From positions 25,980,101 to 26,044,100 of the forward strand of contig NW_026947491.1 of assembly GCF_034190915.1 (NCBI RefSeq): a stretch of DNA of 64,000 nucleotides. Reading direction: 5' to 3'. The position numbers and the translations under genes are program-made. This DNA comes from Cavia porcellus. Its lineage: Eukaryota; Chordata; Mammalia; Rodentia; Caviidae. Under the pieces are notes generated by a model. It made no database searches and was not told where the DNA came from. It was given only the letters and a program-made list of their open reading frames with translations. This document shows positions 25,601-38,454 of this stretch, in pieces. How positions within the stretch are numbered: the stretch's first letter is position 1; each line of letters begins with the position of its first letter.

Positions 25601-27780
25601 GTTCAAAATGTAAATGTGAGCCACAGGAAAACCAGACACCTCCAGTCCTTAAGGTATCCTCTATCACTGAGCCTGAGATAGCCCCCATTTTGCCTTTTGG
25701 ACCCTGAGAATGAGCTTTCCAAGGCAACCTTACTTGAAGCCCTACCTACTATTACTGAACCTGAGGTTGAAGTTTCCAAGAAAACCTTGATTAAAGTCTC
25801 ATTCATTCTTACCAAGCCTAAAATGTTCCCCATTTACCTTTTGGAGTCTGAGGTCCTTTGCCTTTAACTTTGGACTCTAAGGGTGAGATTTCTAAGCCAG
25901 CCATAACTGAAGCCTCTACTGGACTATATCTGAAGGCCAGGAGAAGAGAGGATTAAACTACTCCTTTTTCTCTCTACAGCCAAAGACCCCAAAACAGCTA
26001 AGGAGATTCCTAGGAATTACAGACATGAGATTGCAGGACTCTTTTATCAGTTTATAGAGGAATCCTGAAAGGTCAGATACCCATATTTTAACCTGGGAAC
26101 TGATCTGAAAACTTCATTCCAGAAGCAAAAACGAGTGCTTCTAAATGTCCCAGCACTGAGCCTATTGACAGGATACCATTTTAATCTGTAGGTTGATGAA
26201 AGGCAGTGCCTGCCTTTGGGAGTGCTTACACAGGATTGAGGACCTGCTAACAGCTTGCAGGGTATCCGAGTCATGAATTAGACACTGTGGCAAAAGGAAG
26301 GTCTGTGTGCCTTAGAGCCATGGTTGCTGTAGCTCTCCTAGTACTAGAGGTATCCAAGCTGACTTTTGGTAAATATATCACTGTATACGTCACCTCACAA
26401 TGTAGCAGGTTTCTTTCTTTCAAAAGACCTACGGCTACCATACAGCTGACTCCTTAAATACCAGATTCTACTTTTAGAAGGACCAGCCATTCAAATAAAA
26501 ATATGTTCTTTAAAATGCTGTCATCTTTCTACCAGAAAAGAAGGAAATTGAGGCAAAAAGACATAATCGTGAACAAGTAATTCTCCATATGTGCAAAGCT
26601 AGAGAAGACTTGTTACACACATCTTACTAACCCTGACTTGTCCCTCTTCTGTGGTGCAATTCCTTCATAGAAAATGGGACATGAAAGGCATTGTGTGCAG
26701 CAGTGACTCTACATCAGACACTTGACAGCTCCTCACTTGCCCCTGGGACTCATGCCCAGAGCTAGCAGAACTCATAGCTTTGGTCGGAGCTTTACAACTC
26801 AATAAAGGACAAAGACTCAATACTTATACCAATTCAAAGTATGCTTTACTAGTATTGCATGCTCACATAGCCATATGAAAATAAAAAATCATCTGACAGC
26901 CAATGGATCTCCCATAATGTATCATATGAAGAAAGTGAACTTTTATTGTCTATCTATATGCCCTCTAAAAGTGGTGGCAATTCACCATAGAAGATACCAA
27001 AAAGGAATTGATGAACTATATCAAGAGAAACAGATGCCTTACTAAAAAAAAATGTCCCCTCACTGGCTTAATTCCAACAGATTCTTCAACAGCTAATTGG
27101 AGTTCAGCCTAAAGAGAAAGGAATTCCAATATTCCAACCCAGAAATTTAGTACTACCAAAGTCTCTTTCCTCATCTCCTTCCCTAGGATCAGCTTGGGAA
27201 GGGTGATGCATCAGCCACTAAGATAGTACGCCTAAACTCCTGGATACATCTTAACCCTTTTACTAATTAGCTTACCACTTAAAGAGAGTGCAATTTATTT
27301 TTGGGAACAGGAATATAAAGAGTCCTTACAACAAATATCTTGCTGGACATTGGCCTGCTCCGTTTGGCAAGCACATCAGGACTCCTTGATGGGTATCCCC
27401 ATTCAGGGAAATGATTGGAGTAAGTTACAAGACTACATCATGAAACATGAAAAAATTCAGTGATGCACAGTTAGCCCACCATTACAAGGTAAGGTTACCT
27501 TGTAGCCTATAAACTCCACCCTTAATGATCCTGGACATAATTTTATTTTTGTCACAACTACCACTAAATCCTCTCTATCGGCACTAGTAGAATATCTTCT
27601 AAGTATAGGTAAGCATCCAATCATGAAAATCAACAGTCATAGTATTGAAAAACCTGCAAACTTACCCCATCTATGTCTCTGATAGTCTAGATGTGGTTTT
27701 CACTGCAATGATCGTTTGGTTTCTATTTTTATCCCTTCACAAGAACTACCCCCAATAGGACTTAAATGATACTTCTGCTG
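25601..27780 (+). pseudogene. pol: Class I (gamma-type) ERV pol remnant
   Basis: The region at 25976-26040 translates to a 'KTPKQLRRFLGI' phrase, the RT connection region of gammaretroviral pol. Further on, 26160-26250 reads like the connection domain ('VDE'-type then 'GVLTQD'). At 26764-26850 comes the RNase H core: an 'AELIALVGAL' phrase, then a 'YTNSKYA' phrase where the family has an Asp at the Asn position. Stops and frameshifts occur throughout, so it cannot be expressed as pol. Frames drift along the region, and from 27100 to 27780 the assignment to late pol or early env is weak. No RT active-site motif was found, so the RT N-terminal part may be lost. Confidence 0.65.
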
Positions 27781-27872
27781 GTCTCTCTCCTAAATAAAGA
27801 AATAAAATGAATTGGGTAAGCTCTGCTCCAAAATCAGAGGACATTAGATATCCTAATAGCAGCCAGCAGAAA
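27781..27872 (+). pseudogene. env: Class I ERV env TM remnant, 5' part
   Basis: At 27828-27877 the translation reads 'QNQRTLDILIAASRK', matching the start of the conserved heptad/disulfide region of the gammaretroviral transmembrane subunit. The reading is broken after this point by an L1 insertion and resumes at 29131. A stop codon lies in the conserved region, so the gene is dead. Confidence 0.6.
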
Positions 27873-27883
27873 GAGAGTATGTG
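27873..27883 (+). repeat. Target-site duplication, left copy
   Basis: The 11-base word 'gagagtatgtg' is repeated exactly at 29131-29141, directly after the A-rich tail of the intervening L1. Adjacent A residues may lengthen it. Confidence 0.9.
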
Positions 27884-29130
27884 CTCATAAGTGAAATAAA
27901 TCAATCTCGCATGTGTGAATACCGAATAGTTTCCGTAATGTAAGTAATGATTCAAATATATAAAAATATGTGGTAATCATGATTCCCCATTATGTGGCCT
28001 TGAAGCCTTATAAAGTTTTCACTTATTTATTGAAAGGCTTTATTCTGGGCTTCTTGATATGGAAATATTTGAAGCTATAGTATATGAAGTTTTATCCAAA
28101 TATTTCAAGGAAAAAGACAGACACTATGGTAACTACTATTAAGTCGGGTTATTTGGTGGTGAAGCACTAGGTTGCTGAAACAGTCATGCTTTGACCTGTA
28201 TTGTTATATTGTTATGTCCTGTTTTATCTCAATCTCTCCCTTATTCTTTAAAAAAATTATTTAGTTATTTCTTATGTTTGTTTTAATTAAGGGGAAAAAT
28301 TTTAAAAATTAGGATATATAATAGTAACTCTTTTTGATTTCCTATTAACTTGGTCTGAAGTCCTGTAATACTCCCACGATCTTGTTTTGACTGATTAGAC
28401 TCTGTTCCATTCTGTATGATAGTATCAAGCTTGAGGGTATAGGCAACTACTTTGAAGGCAATAAGATTCACTAAAATGCCCATGCTGGTTTGACTATTGT
28501 CTCCTTTGGACGTCCTGTAATGTTTACAATGCCTAAGTTTTATTGGTCTTGTTCTCTAGTGTTTTGTTCAACTTTATAATATCTAATGAGATAGACAATT
28601 CTTTTTAAGGAAACAAGAGACATCGTTGATAACCATTGTTGATAACCTTGTACTCTGTTTTACATCATGTGCTATGTCTATCCTTGGTTTTGACTGACAG
28701 CTTTGTTTTGCCATATTTGACTTTATTCTCTCCCCCCCCAAAAAAGTAATAAGCACTAAGGAGTAATAAAATCCAAAATGTGTAAATTTTGTTCTAAAAA
28801 AGAGAGGGGGAAAAAAAAGAGCTCTAACGGATATAACAGCAAGTGTGTTTAGGGGTGTTAAATAGCTGACTATATTAATGTTTTTGGATCATTGAACACA
28901 GCTGTTTGCAGTCTCACTGTTTGAATGTCCACTTTGTATTCTTTGATACTGTGATTTGAGTAACTATTTCTAAGATGATAATATGTAATCTATTAACAGG
29001 TGATTTCTTACTGTTTTTTTTTTAGTTCTGTATTACGTGTACCCTTACACCGCTTTGTTTTGTTTTGTTTTGTTTTGTGTTTTTCTCTTTTTCCTTTTAA
29101 ATAAAATTTAAAAAAAAATAAAGAAAAAAA
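27884..29130 (+). mobile_element. 5'-truncated L1 (3'UTR only) inserted in env
   Basis: The body is L1 3'UTR sequence: its start ('ctcataagtgaaataaatcaa') matches the 3'UTR of the L1 at 46633-48620, and its end ('ctgtttgcagtctcactgtttgaat', then a TTTTG run and A-rich tail) matches that of the L1 ending at 63270. It is bracketed by an 11-base direct repeat (27873-27883 and 29131-29141), the target-site duplication. This is a textbook 5'-truncated retrotransposition into the class I ERV env. Confidence 0.9.
29054..29080 (+). repeat. (TTTTG)n run in L1 3' end
   Basis: About five pentamer copies near the 3' end of the L1. A shorter version is present at the same place in the L1 ending at 63270, so it is a feature of this L1 lineage. 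Confidence 0.85.
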
Positions 29131-29141
29131 GAGAGTATGTG
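29131..29141 (+). repeat. Target-site duplication, right copy
   Basis: Exact copy of 27873-27883 following the L1 A-rich tail. Confidence 0.9.
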
Positions 29142-29588
29142 TACACTTGTAAAAACTGAATGTTGTGTGTACATTTCTGGTCCCTCTGCTAGTATTTCAA
29201 TGGCTATTCCAGATAATAAAGGACAGGTTAATGTCATTTTGGATTGATAAATTCCCTAGACCTTCTCCTTATCCTCTTTGTGAGAATCTATTACTGGTTC
29301 TTCCCTCTTATTGGAAACATTTGTTGGTTGTGTTCATAATAGTCTCACTGATCTTATTAGTTGATCTAGGCATACCTAACTGTTTCTTTGGCTTGCTTCC
29401 TCCAGCCTTAAAGGGATATGTTTGCCCATGTTGAGAGCACATTAGTCTTTTGAGGGCCTTTAGATAGATTCTCTGAGAGTAACTCTGACTATTGATCACA
29501 ACTATGACCCCTCCAGCCTGGAATAGCTGGAATGATCATCACTCTCATCCCCTCATAGGAGTTACGGGTACCTTTTCAGAGAGGGAAA
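29142..29588 (+). pseudogene. env: Class I ERV env TM remnant, 3' part
   Basis: This resumes the env reading interrupted by the L1. A cysteine-bearing piece is followed by an 89-codon open stretch (29165-29434) with a hydrophobic segment around its residues 53-70 ('LLVVFIIVSLILLV'), as expected for the membrane anchor of a retroviral TM subunit. The last dozen bases before 29589 are purine-rich and act as the likely polypurine tract. Assignment to env rests on position plus the anchor, as the sequence itself is degraded. Confidence 0.5.
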
Positions 29589-30150
29589 TGTTATAGATAA
29601 CTAAGTTAGGTAGAAATATTATAGAAAGTCAGCTAGGGTTGGGCCTGCAAGAGAGTCAGGGCAAAGATTAAAACTCATTACAGCTACGGCCTGAGCATCT
29701 GTTGGAGACCAGGTCTCAAGAAGAAGATGTAACAACCAGGCCTACAGACTTCCCCAAGGAACAAATGGTAACACACAGTCTAATGAAGTCTAAATAGACA
29801 TCAACTACCTTGGTGGGTGACCAAGACCCTCAGACTCATCCCTTCCTGGAAAATTCTTTGTTTCTTCCATGCATACTTGCTACATGACTTTCTTCCCCTT
29901 TGAATCAATATTACCCAGGTAACTGTACTTATAATCTTATTGATTGGTCATAGCTTAAACCCACTTTGTACCCATGTAATTATGCTCTATAAAACTTCTC
30001 CTGAAAAGTAGGGTCCTTGGTAACCCACTCCAGACCCCTCCTACCTCCCAGGATATGTATTTATCCATCAATAAATATTTCCTACTCTTAACTTCTGCTG
30101 TTCCTTAGAATTTATTCTTTGATTTTGGGGAATACAAACTCAGCATATCA
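29589..30150 (+). mobile_element. 3' LTR of class I ERV
   Basis: It starts with TG directly after a purine-rich tract and ends near a CA about 560 bases later. It contains an inverted CCAAT (about 29942), a TATA-like 'ctctataaaact' (about 29985) and AATAAA (about 30070) in the right order and spacing for U3-R-U5. It lies just downstream of the env anchor. No matching 5' LTR was found in the window. The exact 3' boundary is uncertain by tens of bases. Confidence 0.6.
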
Positions 30151-30734
30151 GACATCTGGCAGGTTCAGAGTTATATTTCCCCTATATAATTTGGAGGTCC
30201 TATATCATTGCTATATCATCATTACCCTGAGAAGAGCCCACTTTCATGTCTACTGCAAACAAACACTTTTAAAGGTCCAAGGATACTTTAGATCTCAAAT
30301 TACCTTTACAAATGAACTTAGGACAAGTGTTTTTTAGGAAGAATTAAAATCAATTCTCTCACAAAGCAAATTTCCAAAGCAAAATGTAACCATAAACAAC
30401 ATAATCTCTTCATGTCTCACCTGAATTAATTTTACTTCCCACACTCTTGCTGCTTAACATAGACAAAGAAAGCTCATCTTGTCATCTAAAATACCTTTCT
30501 CATCTATGGGTTACTCAGCTAGAGGTTTCAAGTAGAAGCGTAACATTGAAGTCCCAAATTTTATTAGAGATTTCAGATTAGCACACTATAAAGAAGAGAT
30601 AATTATGTATCTAACTTCCTGACCCCAAGAGCAACTGTAGTGCAGTGGAAGAAGCTCCTGTATTTGTCCTTTTCATCTCACAAGTGTTTTATTCATAACT
30701 GAATTTCAAAGAGGAGTTAAGAATTCATGTGTTT
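30151..30734. other. Unrecognised intergenic sequence
   Basis: No named feature. Confidence 0.4.
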
Positions 30735-31010
30735 GTTCTCTTTCTATTGCTGGAACAAAATACCCAGCATACACAGGTCAAAAGAAGAAAGGCTGGCTTC
30801 AGCTTATGGTTTCAGAAGTTTCAGCCCATGGTCAGCCAGTGCCAACACAGAAACATCATGGCAGGAGAGCTGCTCACTGTATGATAGTCAGGACGTGGAG
30901 AGTAGGAGATGAACCAGACAGGAAGAGGTCAGAGATCAGACACAAACCCCAAAGTAACACTCTTGTGCCTCATCCATGCATACCCAGAGCTATGTGCTAT
31001 TAATCTTCTA
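30735..31010 (+). repeat. Unnamed interspersed repeat, copy 2 of 3
   Basis: It opens with 'ctttctattgctggaacaaaatacc' and carries 'cccatggtcagccagtgcc' and 'catggcaggagagctgctcac'. The related copies are at 14260 and 38455. See copy 1 for the tentative identity. Confidence 0.5.
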
Positions 31011-32639
31011 GCCATCTTCAAGCCCATCAAATTAAGAATCAAGATTAATCATCACATTTCACTTCAAAAACATGAAGAAAATTCACTGCAGAAGAAAATA
31101 CAAGACACATATATTTAAAATCAATGTATTGTTTGTTTTCAATATAAGTAAGACATTTATCCTAAGTAATATTATCTATTTGCATTAAATCTTAATTATA
31201 TCTCTATGTATGGAAGTAGTTGGTTTCTCATTTAGTTTATCAACTTAGAAATTTCTGAAACTAAGCTTTGCATTCTTAGTCTCCACAGGCATGAGTTAGA
31301 AAGAAAGAAAAGATAAAATGTTTTGAGTCACTTTTAATTACAAATGCTTGTGACATGGAGAATGGTTCTGATGTAATACTGTCCCCTAAAACCAGTATTA
31401 TAGATCCAGTCAGGCGCATCATGACTTTGTATTCAACGTCATCATATTAGTAGTTTGACAAATGCTACTCCAGGAAATGCTAATGCATACATTGCCTAAT
31501 GGATACTCTCTAGCACCACAGGCTGACTGCTGGGAAATGCAGAGGTAACATTCCAAATGCACAAAGGAGTTGAGAGGGAAATGGACTTGGGGATGCACAC
31601 TGGAAAGTCACCTGCCATAACAGCTATGTACTTACTTAATTTCTAGAAATACTGTAAGCCTAGTCAATGACGCCTAAAGCTGTCTTTTTCATTTCCTCCT
31701 CCAATTTTTTTCCCTAAATTAGCATACTTTTGGTAATTAAGTACTATACTGTCCATTGGAATGCCTCTGAAATCTTTGAATGTGTATTTATTTTGGAAAA
31801 AGGTAGTCTTTTGCATATGTAACTGTTAAACAATTTGGTTTGAGATCATCCTAGATTACAACGGTAAGCCCTAAGTCAAATGACAGATGTCTTTAAAATG
31901 ATGGAAAAGGAGATGACACAAGGAGAAGGCATGGTGAAGAGGGTAAGATTGAGGTGATATGATTGCTGGCCAAGGAAGCTAAATGATAACAGAAGTCCCA
32001 GAATCTGCAAGAGGCAGGGCAGACTCTTTACTAGAGGATCTAGAGGGAGTACAGCTCTGCCAACACTTTATTCCGGGCTTTTGGCATCAAAAACTATAAT
32101 GAAACAAATTCCAGTTGTTTTAACTCACTGGCAGGTGGTTATTTGTTAAGATATTCAGTGGGAAAAAAAGAAGAGCCAAATGTAATTTTATTTATTTCTT
32201 TAAGACTCATGCTGTTCAAGATCGACCAGAGACATGCAATGTCTTTAGTCTGCTACCTCTGTACTTCTTACATCTATCAATCTTCCTCCCCCTCAGCACT
32301 CTTGGAAGTGGGTACTTCGTGAGAATCTTGGGTTCAGCCTCTGCTCTCTGCTTCATCTTTACCATATGGCAGGCAGATAGCACTGAAGCTGGCATTCTCC
32401 CACCCACTTTCTCAGCAAATGCTGACTTTCTTCTACTCTGGGGTTTTCTCAGTAGCTAAGATGTGATCAATACTAAACCATGATAATTTAAGCAACAGGG
32501 AAATATTACTCTAAATAGGACACGTCAAACATTATCAAAGACAGGCTAAAGAAATATGACATAAGCCAGCAATCTCAAGACTACAGAACCACCAGGAGAA
32601 CATGAAATGGGAAAAATAAAAATAACTTCTTGTTTCTGC
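31011..32639. other. Unrecognised intergenic sequence
   Basis: AT-rich with no repeat or gene signature that I can support. Confidence 0.4.
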
Positions 32640-32902
32640 CTAGTGAACTAAAAGTGCGCAAAGTGATTTCCAGTGCACAGGGAAGCTTTGGAGCATTGCT
32701 CTGAACTGATAAGACATTGCCCAGTGTCCCAAACCACCAGAGGAAGCACCAGAGGTCCCTGTGGGCTTATATGGGCTCACCCAGTGATCCCTGGGCTGCC
32801 AGTAGCTTCCTGCACTCCACCTCAGGAGCCAAAAGATTGCAAGGTGATTTCCAGCCCATGGGGAAGCTTTGTGCATAGCTCCGAGCCTGGAAAAATAGGA
32901 AA

Positions 32903-33960
32903 ATGACAAAACAAAAAAAGAAAAATGCAATTTCAAACCTACTGACCATCCCAAGCAAGTCCAGGAGACATGGGCATAGAAGAAAACATAAGCCATACAC
33001 CTGAAACCTCTGAAATGATAGCAGCTGAAGTTATAAAAAAACAACTCCAAAGAGCTATAAAAGAGCTCAGATCAGAAATAATCTCCCATGTAAAAAACAA
33101 AATGATAAATGTAATGAAACAAATTCTGAATACATCTAAAGAAGACACAGTTAAAAATTGGAACAATGCAAAAAGATGGAAACCTTGAATGAACAATATA
33201 AGAAACAAACAATGCATGAAGGAGATTCAAAGAGATATACAGAAATCAAAAATTCCATTGAAAGTTGGCAAAACAGCCTCAATGAAAGTGAAGATAGAAT
33301 TTGAGACCTCGAAGTCAAGATTGCAGGTAGTGAACAGGAAAGATCTTTTAAAAATATCAAAGAATCCAGATATAACAATTCAACAGATGCAAGATGATGC
33401 AAAGGAAAACAACATAAGATTGATAGGGATAAATGAAAAAGAAGGGGACAACACAAATGATATCAAGAGGCTATTTACAGAAGTAATAGCTAAAAATTTC
33501 CCAAGCATGAGAATGAAAACTGACATATGGATCAGTCAAGCATATAGAACTCCAAATAGCCATAACCAAAATAAAACTACACTCAGACATACAATAATCA
33601 CCATTCCAGAAATTTAGTATAAGAACAGAATATTAAAAGCTTCAGAGAGAAAAAACAGATAATCTATAAAGTAAAGCCTATCAGAATCACAGCAGACTTC
33701 TCAGCACAAACAATGAAGTCACGAAGAACATGGAGTGAAGTATTTCAGATCCTAAAGGAAAACAACTTCCAGCCCAAACTGATGTACTCTGAAAAACTGT
33801 CCTTCAAAAAAGATGGAGAAATAAGATACTTCCATGACAAAGAACAGTGAAGAATTTTATGATCACCAATCCAACCCTGCAAAGAATACTGAAAGACATT
33901 CTAGGTAGACATAGGAAAAAACCACTAAGCAAGGTAGACAATTAAACAGAGTGGAAAGAT
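32903..33960 (+). pseudogene. ORF1: L1 ORF1 (RNA-binding protein) pseudogene
   Basis: ORF1p is the trimeric nucleic-acid chaperone of the L1 RNP. The likely start is an ATG at 32903 followed by a Lys-rich stretch, as in the L1 at 53566. Two in-frame open pieces, 32970-33188 and 33189-33617, are separated by a TGA. The first is coiled-coil-like; the second carries the RRM phrase 'NIRLIGINEKEGD' and the C-terminal-domain start 'AYRTPNSHNQ'. Frameshifts disrupt the early part and the region after 33617, though C-terminal-domain sequence continues to about 33860. Confidence 0.85.
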
Positions 33961-33981
33961 AAGCAACAGCAGAAAGGTAAC

Positions 33982-36900
33982 ATGTCAAAAATAAACCAAT
34001 ATATAACAATTAGAACCATTAATGTAAATGGCCCAATCCACTAATTAAAAGAAACAGAATGGCAGAATGGATCAAGAAACAGCATCCAACCATATGCTGT
34101 ATACAAGAAATCCATCTCTCCAAAAGGAAACTCATAGACTGAAAGTCAAAGGATGGAAAAGAATACTTCATGCACAAGAACCCCCACAAAAGCAGGGGTA
34201 GCTATTCTCTTTGCAGACAATGTGGACTTCAAACCAAAAATGATCAAAAGTGATATAGAAGGCCATTAAATACTAGTTAGGGGAAAACTTCCAGAGGAAG
34301 AGATAACAATCTTAAATATATATGCACCTAATTCCAGAGCATCCAGCTATACTAAACAAATATTAACAGAAATAAAAAATCAAATAAGCAGTAACACAAT
34401 TATAACAGGAGGCCTTAACATGCCATTGACACAAAGGGAGAGATCAACCAGACCCAAAAAAAAAAAAAAATCAACAAAGAAATTAGAGAACTGAATCACA
34501 CCTGTGAACAAATGGACTTGATAGCCGTATACAGAGTGTTCACTCAACAACATCAGAATATATATTCTTCTCAGCAGCACATGGGACATTCTCTAAAATA
34601 GACCATATACTAACCCACAGAACATTCTTGAGCAAATGCAAAATATTGAAATTATTCCATGCATGTTATTGGATCATAGCACCATGAAACTAGAAGTTAA
34701 TGACAAAAGAAACTGCAAAAACCCCACAAACACATGGAAATTCAATAATACACTCCTTAGCAATCAGTGGGTCACAAAGGAAATAAAAGAAGAAATTAAA
34801 CAATATCTATAAGCAAACAAAAATATATCTTACTGGACCTGTGGGATGCAATGAAAGCGGCCCTCAGAGGAAAATTTATTGCAGTGAATTCTCACATTAG
34901 GAAAACAGAATGAACACAAACAACCTGACGCTACACCTCAAACATCTAGAAAAACAAGAGTAAGTCAAGTCTAAAGCCAAAAGAAGAGAGGAAGTTATAA
35001 AGATCAGAGCATATATCAATGCAATAGAGACTAAGAAACCAGTACAAGAATGAATGAATCAAAAAGTTGGTTCTTTAAAAGAATTAATAAAATTGATAAG
35101 AAAAAACTCAAATTCATACAATAACAAATGAAAAGAGTGAAATCACTACAGACCTGTGGAAATACAGAAGATCATCAATACCTGTTCTGAAAACCTCTAC
35201 TCTCATAGGCTTGAAAACATGGAAGAAATTGACAGATTCTTAGAACTATATGAATTACCAAAGCTGGATGAAGAACATATGAATTACCAAAGCTGGATGA
35301 AGAATAAAATTGATGAATAACCCAATTTCAATTAATGCAATGGAAAATGTAGTTAAATCTTTACCAACAAAGAAAAGCCCAGGTCCAAACAGATTCACTG
35401 CAGAATTCCATAAGAAATTCTAAGAAGATTTAATGCCAACACTCTTCAAACTCTTTAATGAAACTGAAAGGGAAGCAATTATCCCTAAATAATTTCTGGA
35501 AACAAGTAATCCCCTAATATCAAAACCAGAGAAAGACCCAACAAAAAAGAGAACAACAGACCAATCTCCTTAACGAACATAGTTGCAAAAATTCTCAGTA
35601 AAATATTGACAAACAGAATGCAGCATATCATCAAGAGGATTATACACCATGACCAAGTGACATTAATCCCAGGAATGCAGAGATGGTTCAACATACAAAA
35701 ATCAATAAATGTAATCTACCATATCAATAGAGCCAAAATAAGAATCACAAGATTATTTCTATAGATGCAGAAAAAGCTTTTGATAAAGTCCAACACTTAT
35801 TCACGATAAGAACCTTACAGAAAATTGGAATAGACGGTCTTTACCTCAACATGACAAAAACTATCTTTGACAAACCAACAGCCAGCATCATATTAAATGA
35901 CCAAAAACTGAAAGCCTTTATCCTAAAATCAGGAACAAGACAAGGATATTCATTATCACCACTCATATTCAATATAGAGCTGGAAATACTAGCCAGAGCA
36001 ATCAGACACAGAGAGAGAAATAAAAGGAATAATGACAGGAATAAAAGAAGTTAAATTATTATTATTTGCAGATGACATGATACTCTACATAGAAGGCCCC
36101 AAAAACTCTACTGAATGACTCCTAGGTATAATAAATAAATTCAGTAATGTAGCTGGATACAAGTCAACACTCAAAAATCATTAGCATTTCTATACGAAAA
36201 CAACAAAAATCACTGAGAGGGAAATAAGAGAAGCCACACCCTTCATAATAGCATCCAAAAAATGAAATACTTAGGAATCAACCTAACAAAAGAAGCAAAA
36301 GATCTATTTGAGGAAAATTATAAAACCCTGAAAAAAGAAGTTGCAGCATTCCTCTAAAAATGTAAAGACATCCCTTGTTCATGGATAGGAAGAACAAATA
36401 TTGTGAAAATGGTCATTCTTCCAAAATTGTTATACAGATTTAAAGCAATCCCAATCAAAACACCACTAGCATACTGACAGATCCAGAGAAATCATTCCTA
36501 CAATTCATCTGGAACCAGAAAAGACCTAGAATATCAATGGCAATTCTGAGCAACAAAGGCAACACAGGAGGGATCACAATCCTTGACTCGAAGTTATACT
36601 ACAACACTACTGTAATAAAATCTGCATGGTACTGCAATAAAACAGGCCTGAAGATCAATGGAATAGATTAGAAGATACAACTACAACTACAAACACACTC
36701 AGCCACCTTATCTTTGATAAATGGGCCAAACATGGTCCCCGGAAGAAAGATAGTCCCTTTATTAAATGGTGCTGAAAAAATTGGCTCTCCATATGCTGAA
36801 AACTAAAGCTAGACCCATGCCTATCACCATGTATTAAACTAAAATCAAGATGGATAAAAGATATAAATATTAAAACAGAGGTACTAAATTTGTTGAAAGA

Positions 36901-37350
36901 CAAAGTAGGTAGAAAACTTGAAGACATAGGGGTAGGTAGAGAATTCATGTACAACGATCAGACCACATAGGAAATACTTCCCAGAATCAATAATTGGGAT
37001 CTCATCTTATTAAAAAGTTTTTTCATGTTAAAAGAAATCTTCAGCATAGTGAAAAGAAAACCCACAAAATGGGAAAAAAATCTTAGTGAACAGTCCCTCA
37101 GACAAAGGACTTCTGTTAGAACATATGAAGAATTCAAAAAACCAGATTCCTGAAATTCAAAAACTCAATCCAAAAATGGGCATCTGAGATGAATAGACAG
37201 TTCTCAGATGAAGAAACACAAATGACAAATAAATACATAAAAAAAGTTCAATATCATTGGTTGTTAGAGAAGTGCAAGTTATAACCACACTGATATTCCA
37301 TCTTATTCCAGAAAGAATGGCCAGGAGCAAGAAACTACCAGCAACCAACA
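33982..37350 (+). pseudogene. ORF2: L1 ORF2 (endonuclease-reverse transcriptase) pseudogene
   Basis: ORF2p nicks the target and reverse-transcribes L1 RNA. The endonuclease start is visible at 34010-34130 and the 'DLIAVY' region near 34516. RT motifs follow: 'QKAFDKVQ' near 35770, '[23 protein letters not shown]' at 35935-36005, and the catalytic 'FADDMILY' near 36068. The C-terminal region runs to 37350, where it ends. Many stops and indels break the frame, and the longest open piece is 67 codons. The catalytic Asp pair is still readable although the gene is dead. Confidence 0.88.
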
Positions 37351-38454
37351 TAGTAACACCATTGTTAAAGAAAAATCATTGAATCATTGAATAATAATGG
37401 TTTAAAAAGTCCATTGAAACCTAATATTTTTCTAATTTTTAAAAATTAGAAAGCTGAGTCTTAGAATTAAAAGTAGTGAATACAATATTATCCTTGGGGA
37501 AAATATTAATATTAAATATTATGACAACTATGTGAATTCAGCCCCTAAAATAAGGAACATAATCAGAAGCAGTAAGAATGAGTCATTCCAAACTAACCAA
37601 ACTTGTGATAGTCTGCATTAAGTGAGTGGAACAATGCTTTCAGCAAAGCATCTAACAAAAATCACAGCATCATCCTAGAGGAGATGAAGAATAGTGAACT
37701 ATCAGAACATAACTGAGCAAATAAACCTACACAGGGCTGAATTAACTGCATCTAAAACTTTTCATTGAAATAGAGGTTAACTTGAAGAGACATTTCCATA
37801 GTTAAACCAGGAGCCTGACAGCAGCTCTCCTCTCCTTGACACTTTTATTAAGGACTTAAATAGTTAGAAGGCATATAATTGAACTTGTCAGTTAAAATAC
37901 CTAGGAAAATTTATGAAGGTAATGAGCAACAGAAGAAAACAAAATGTCCCAGAAAGTCTAAAGTTCCAGGATAGTATCAAGAAAACGAAAATAAATAGGA
38001 GGATGTGACTTATGATCTTTTTACTTTAAGATGGTATAAAACCAATATGCATTCATAAAAACTGTTTTGCTCATTTCCCAGGCTAGTGTGATGTAAGATA
38101 CAATATTCTCCTGTGATGTTGGTCAAATAGTTATATGGCTCTGTCACTCATTGTGATGCCAAGGAGACACAAATGTTACTCTCCAGGATGCACTGTTGTC
38201 AGTTTTTGGATATAGCATTTTGTGTTGTATTTTTGCATCCCAGCATCTTAGGTAAATTATATGAGGTATTAAATACTGTATTATTAAGGGCTTGTGTTAA
38301 ATAAGTTTGCCTAACCATAGACTGATTAAATTAAGTCCTTTGAGCACATGTAAGGTAAGTAAATGTAAACTATGATGCATGGTAGATTAAATAGATTAAT
38401 GAATTTCCACCTACAACTTTCAGTTTACAATGTGTTATTAGGATGTGATACACT
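37351..38454. other. Unrecognised intergenic sequence
   Basis: AT-rich with no named feature. Confidence 0.4.

Larger units (their letters stand above)
32640..37350 (+). mobile_element. Long degenerate L1, sense
   Basis: It contains, in order, the end of a monomer-type 5'UTR (units at about 32663 and 32844, period about 181 bases), ORF1 (about 32903-33960) and ORF2 from endonuclease through RT to the C-terminal region. It then stops abruptly near 37350 in the ORF2 C-terminus, at the point where the L1s at 47560 and 62460 continue. No 3'UTR or A-tail follows. Stops are frequent, so it is inactive. The missing 3' end implies a later deletion, because L1 insertion truncates 5' ends, not 3' ends. 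Confidence 0.9.
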
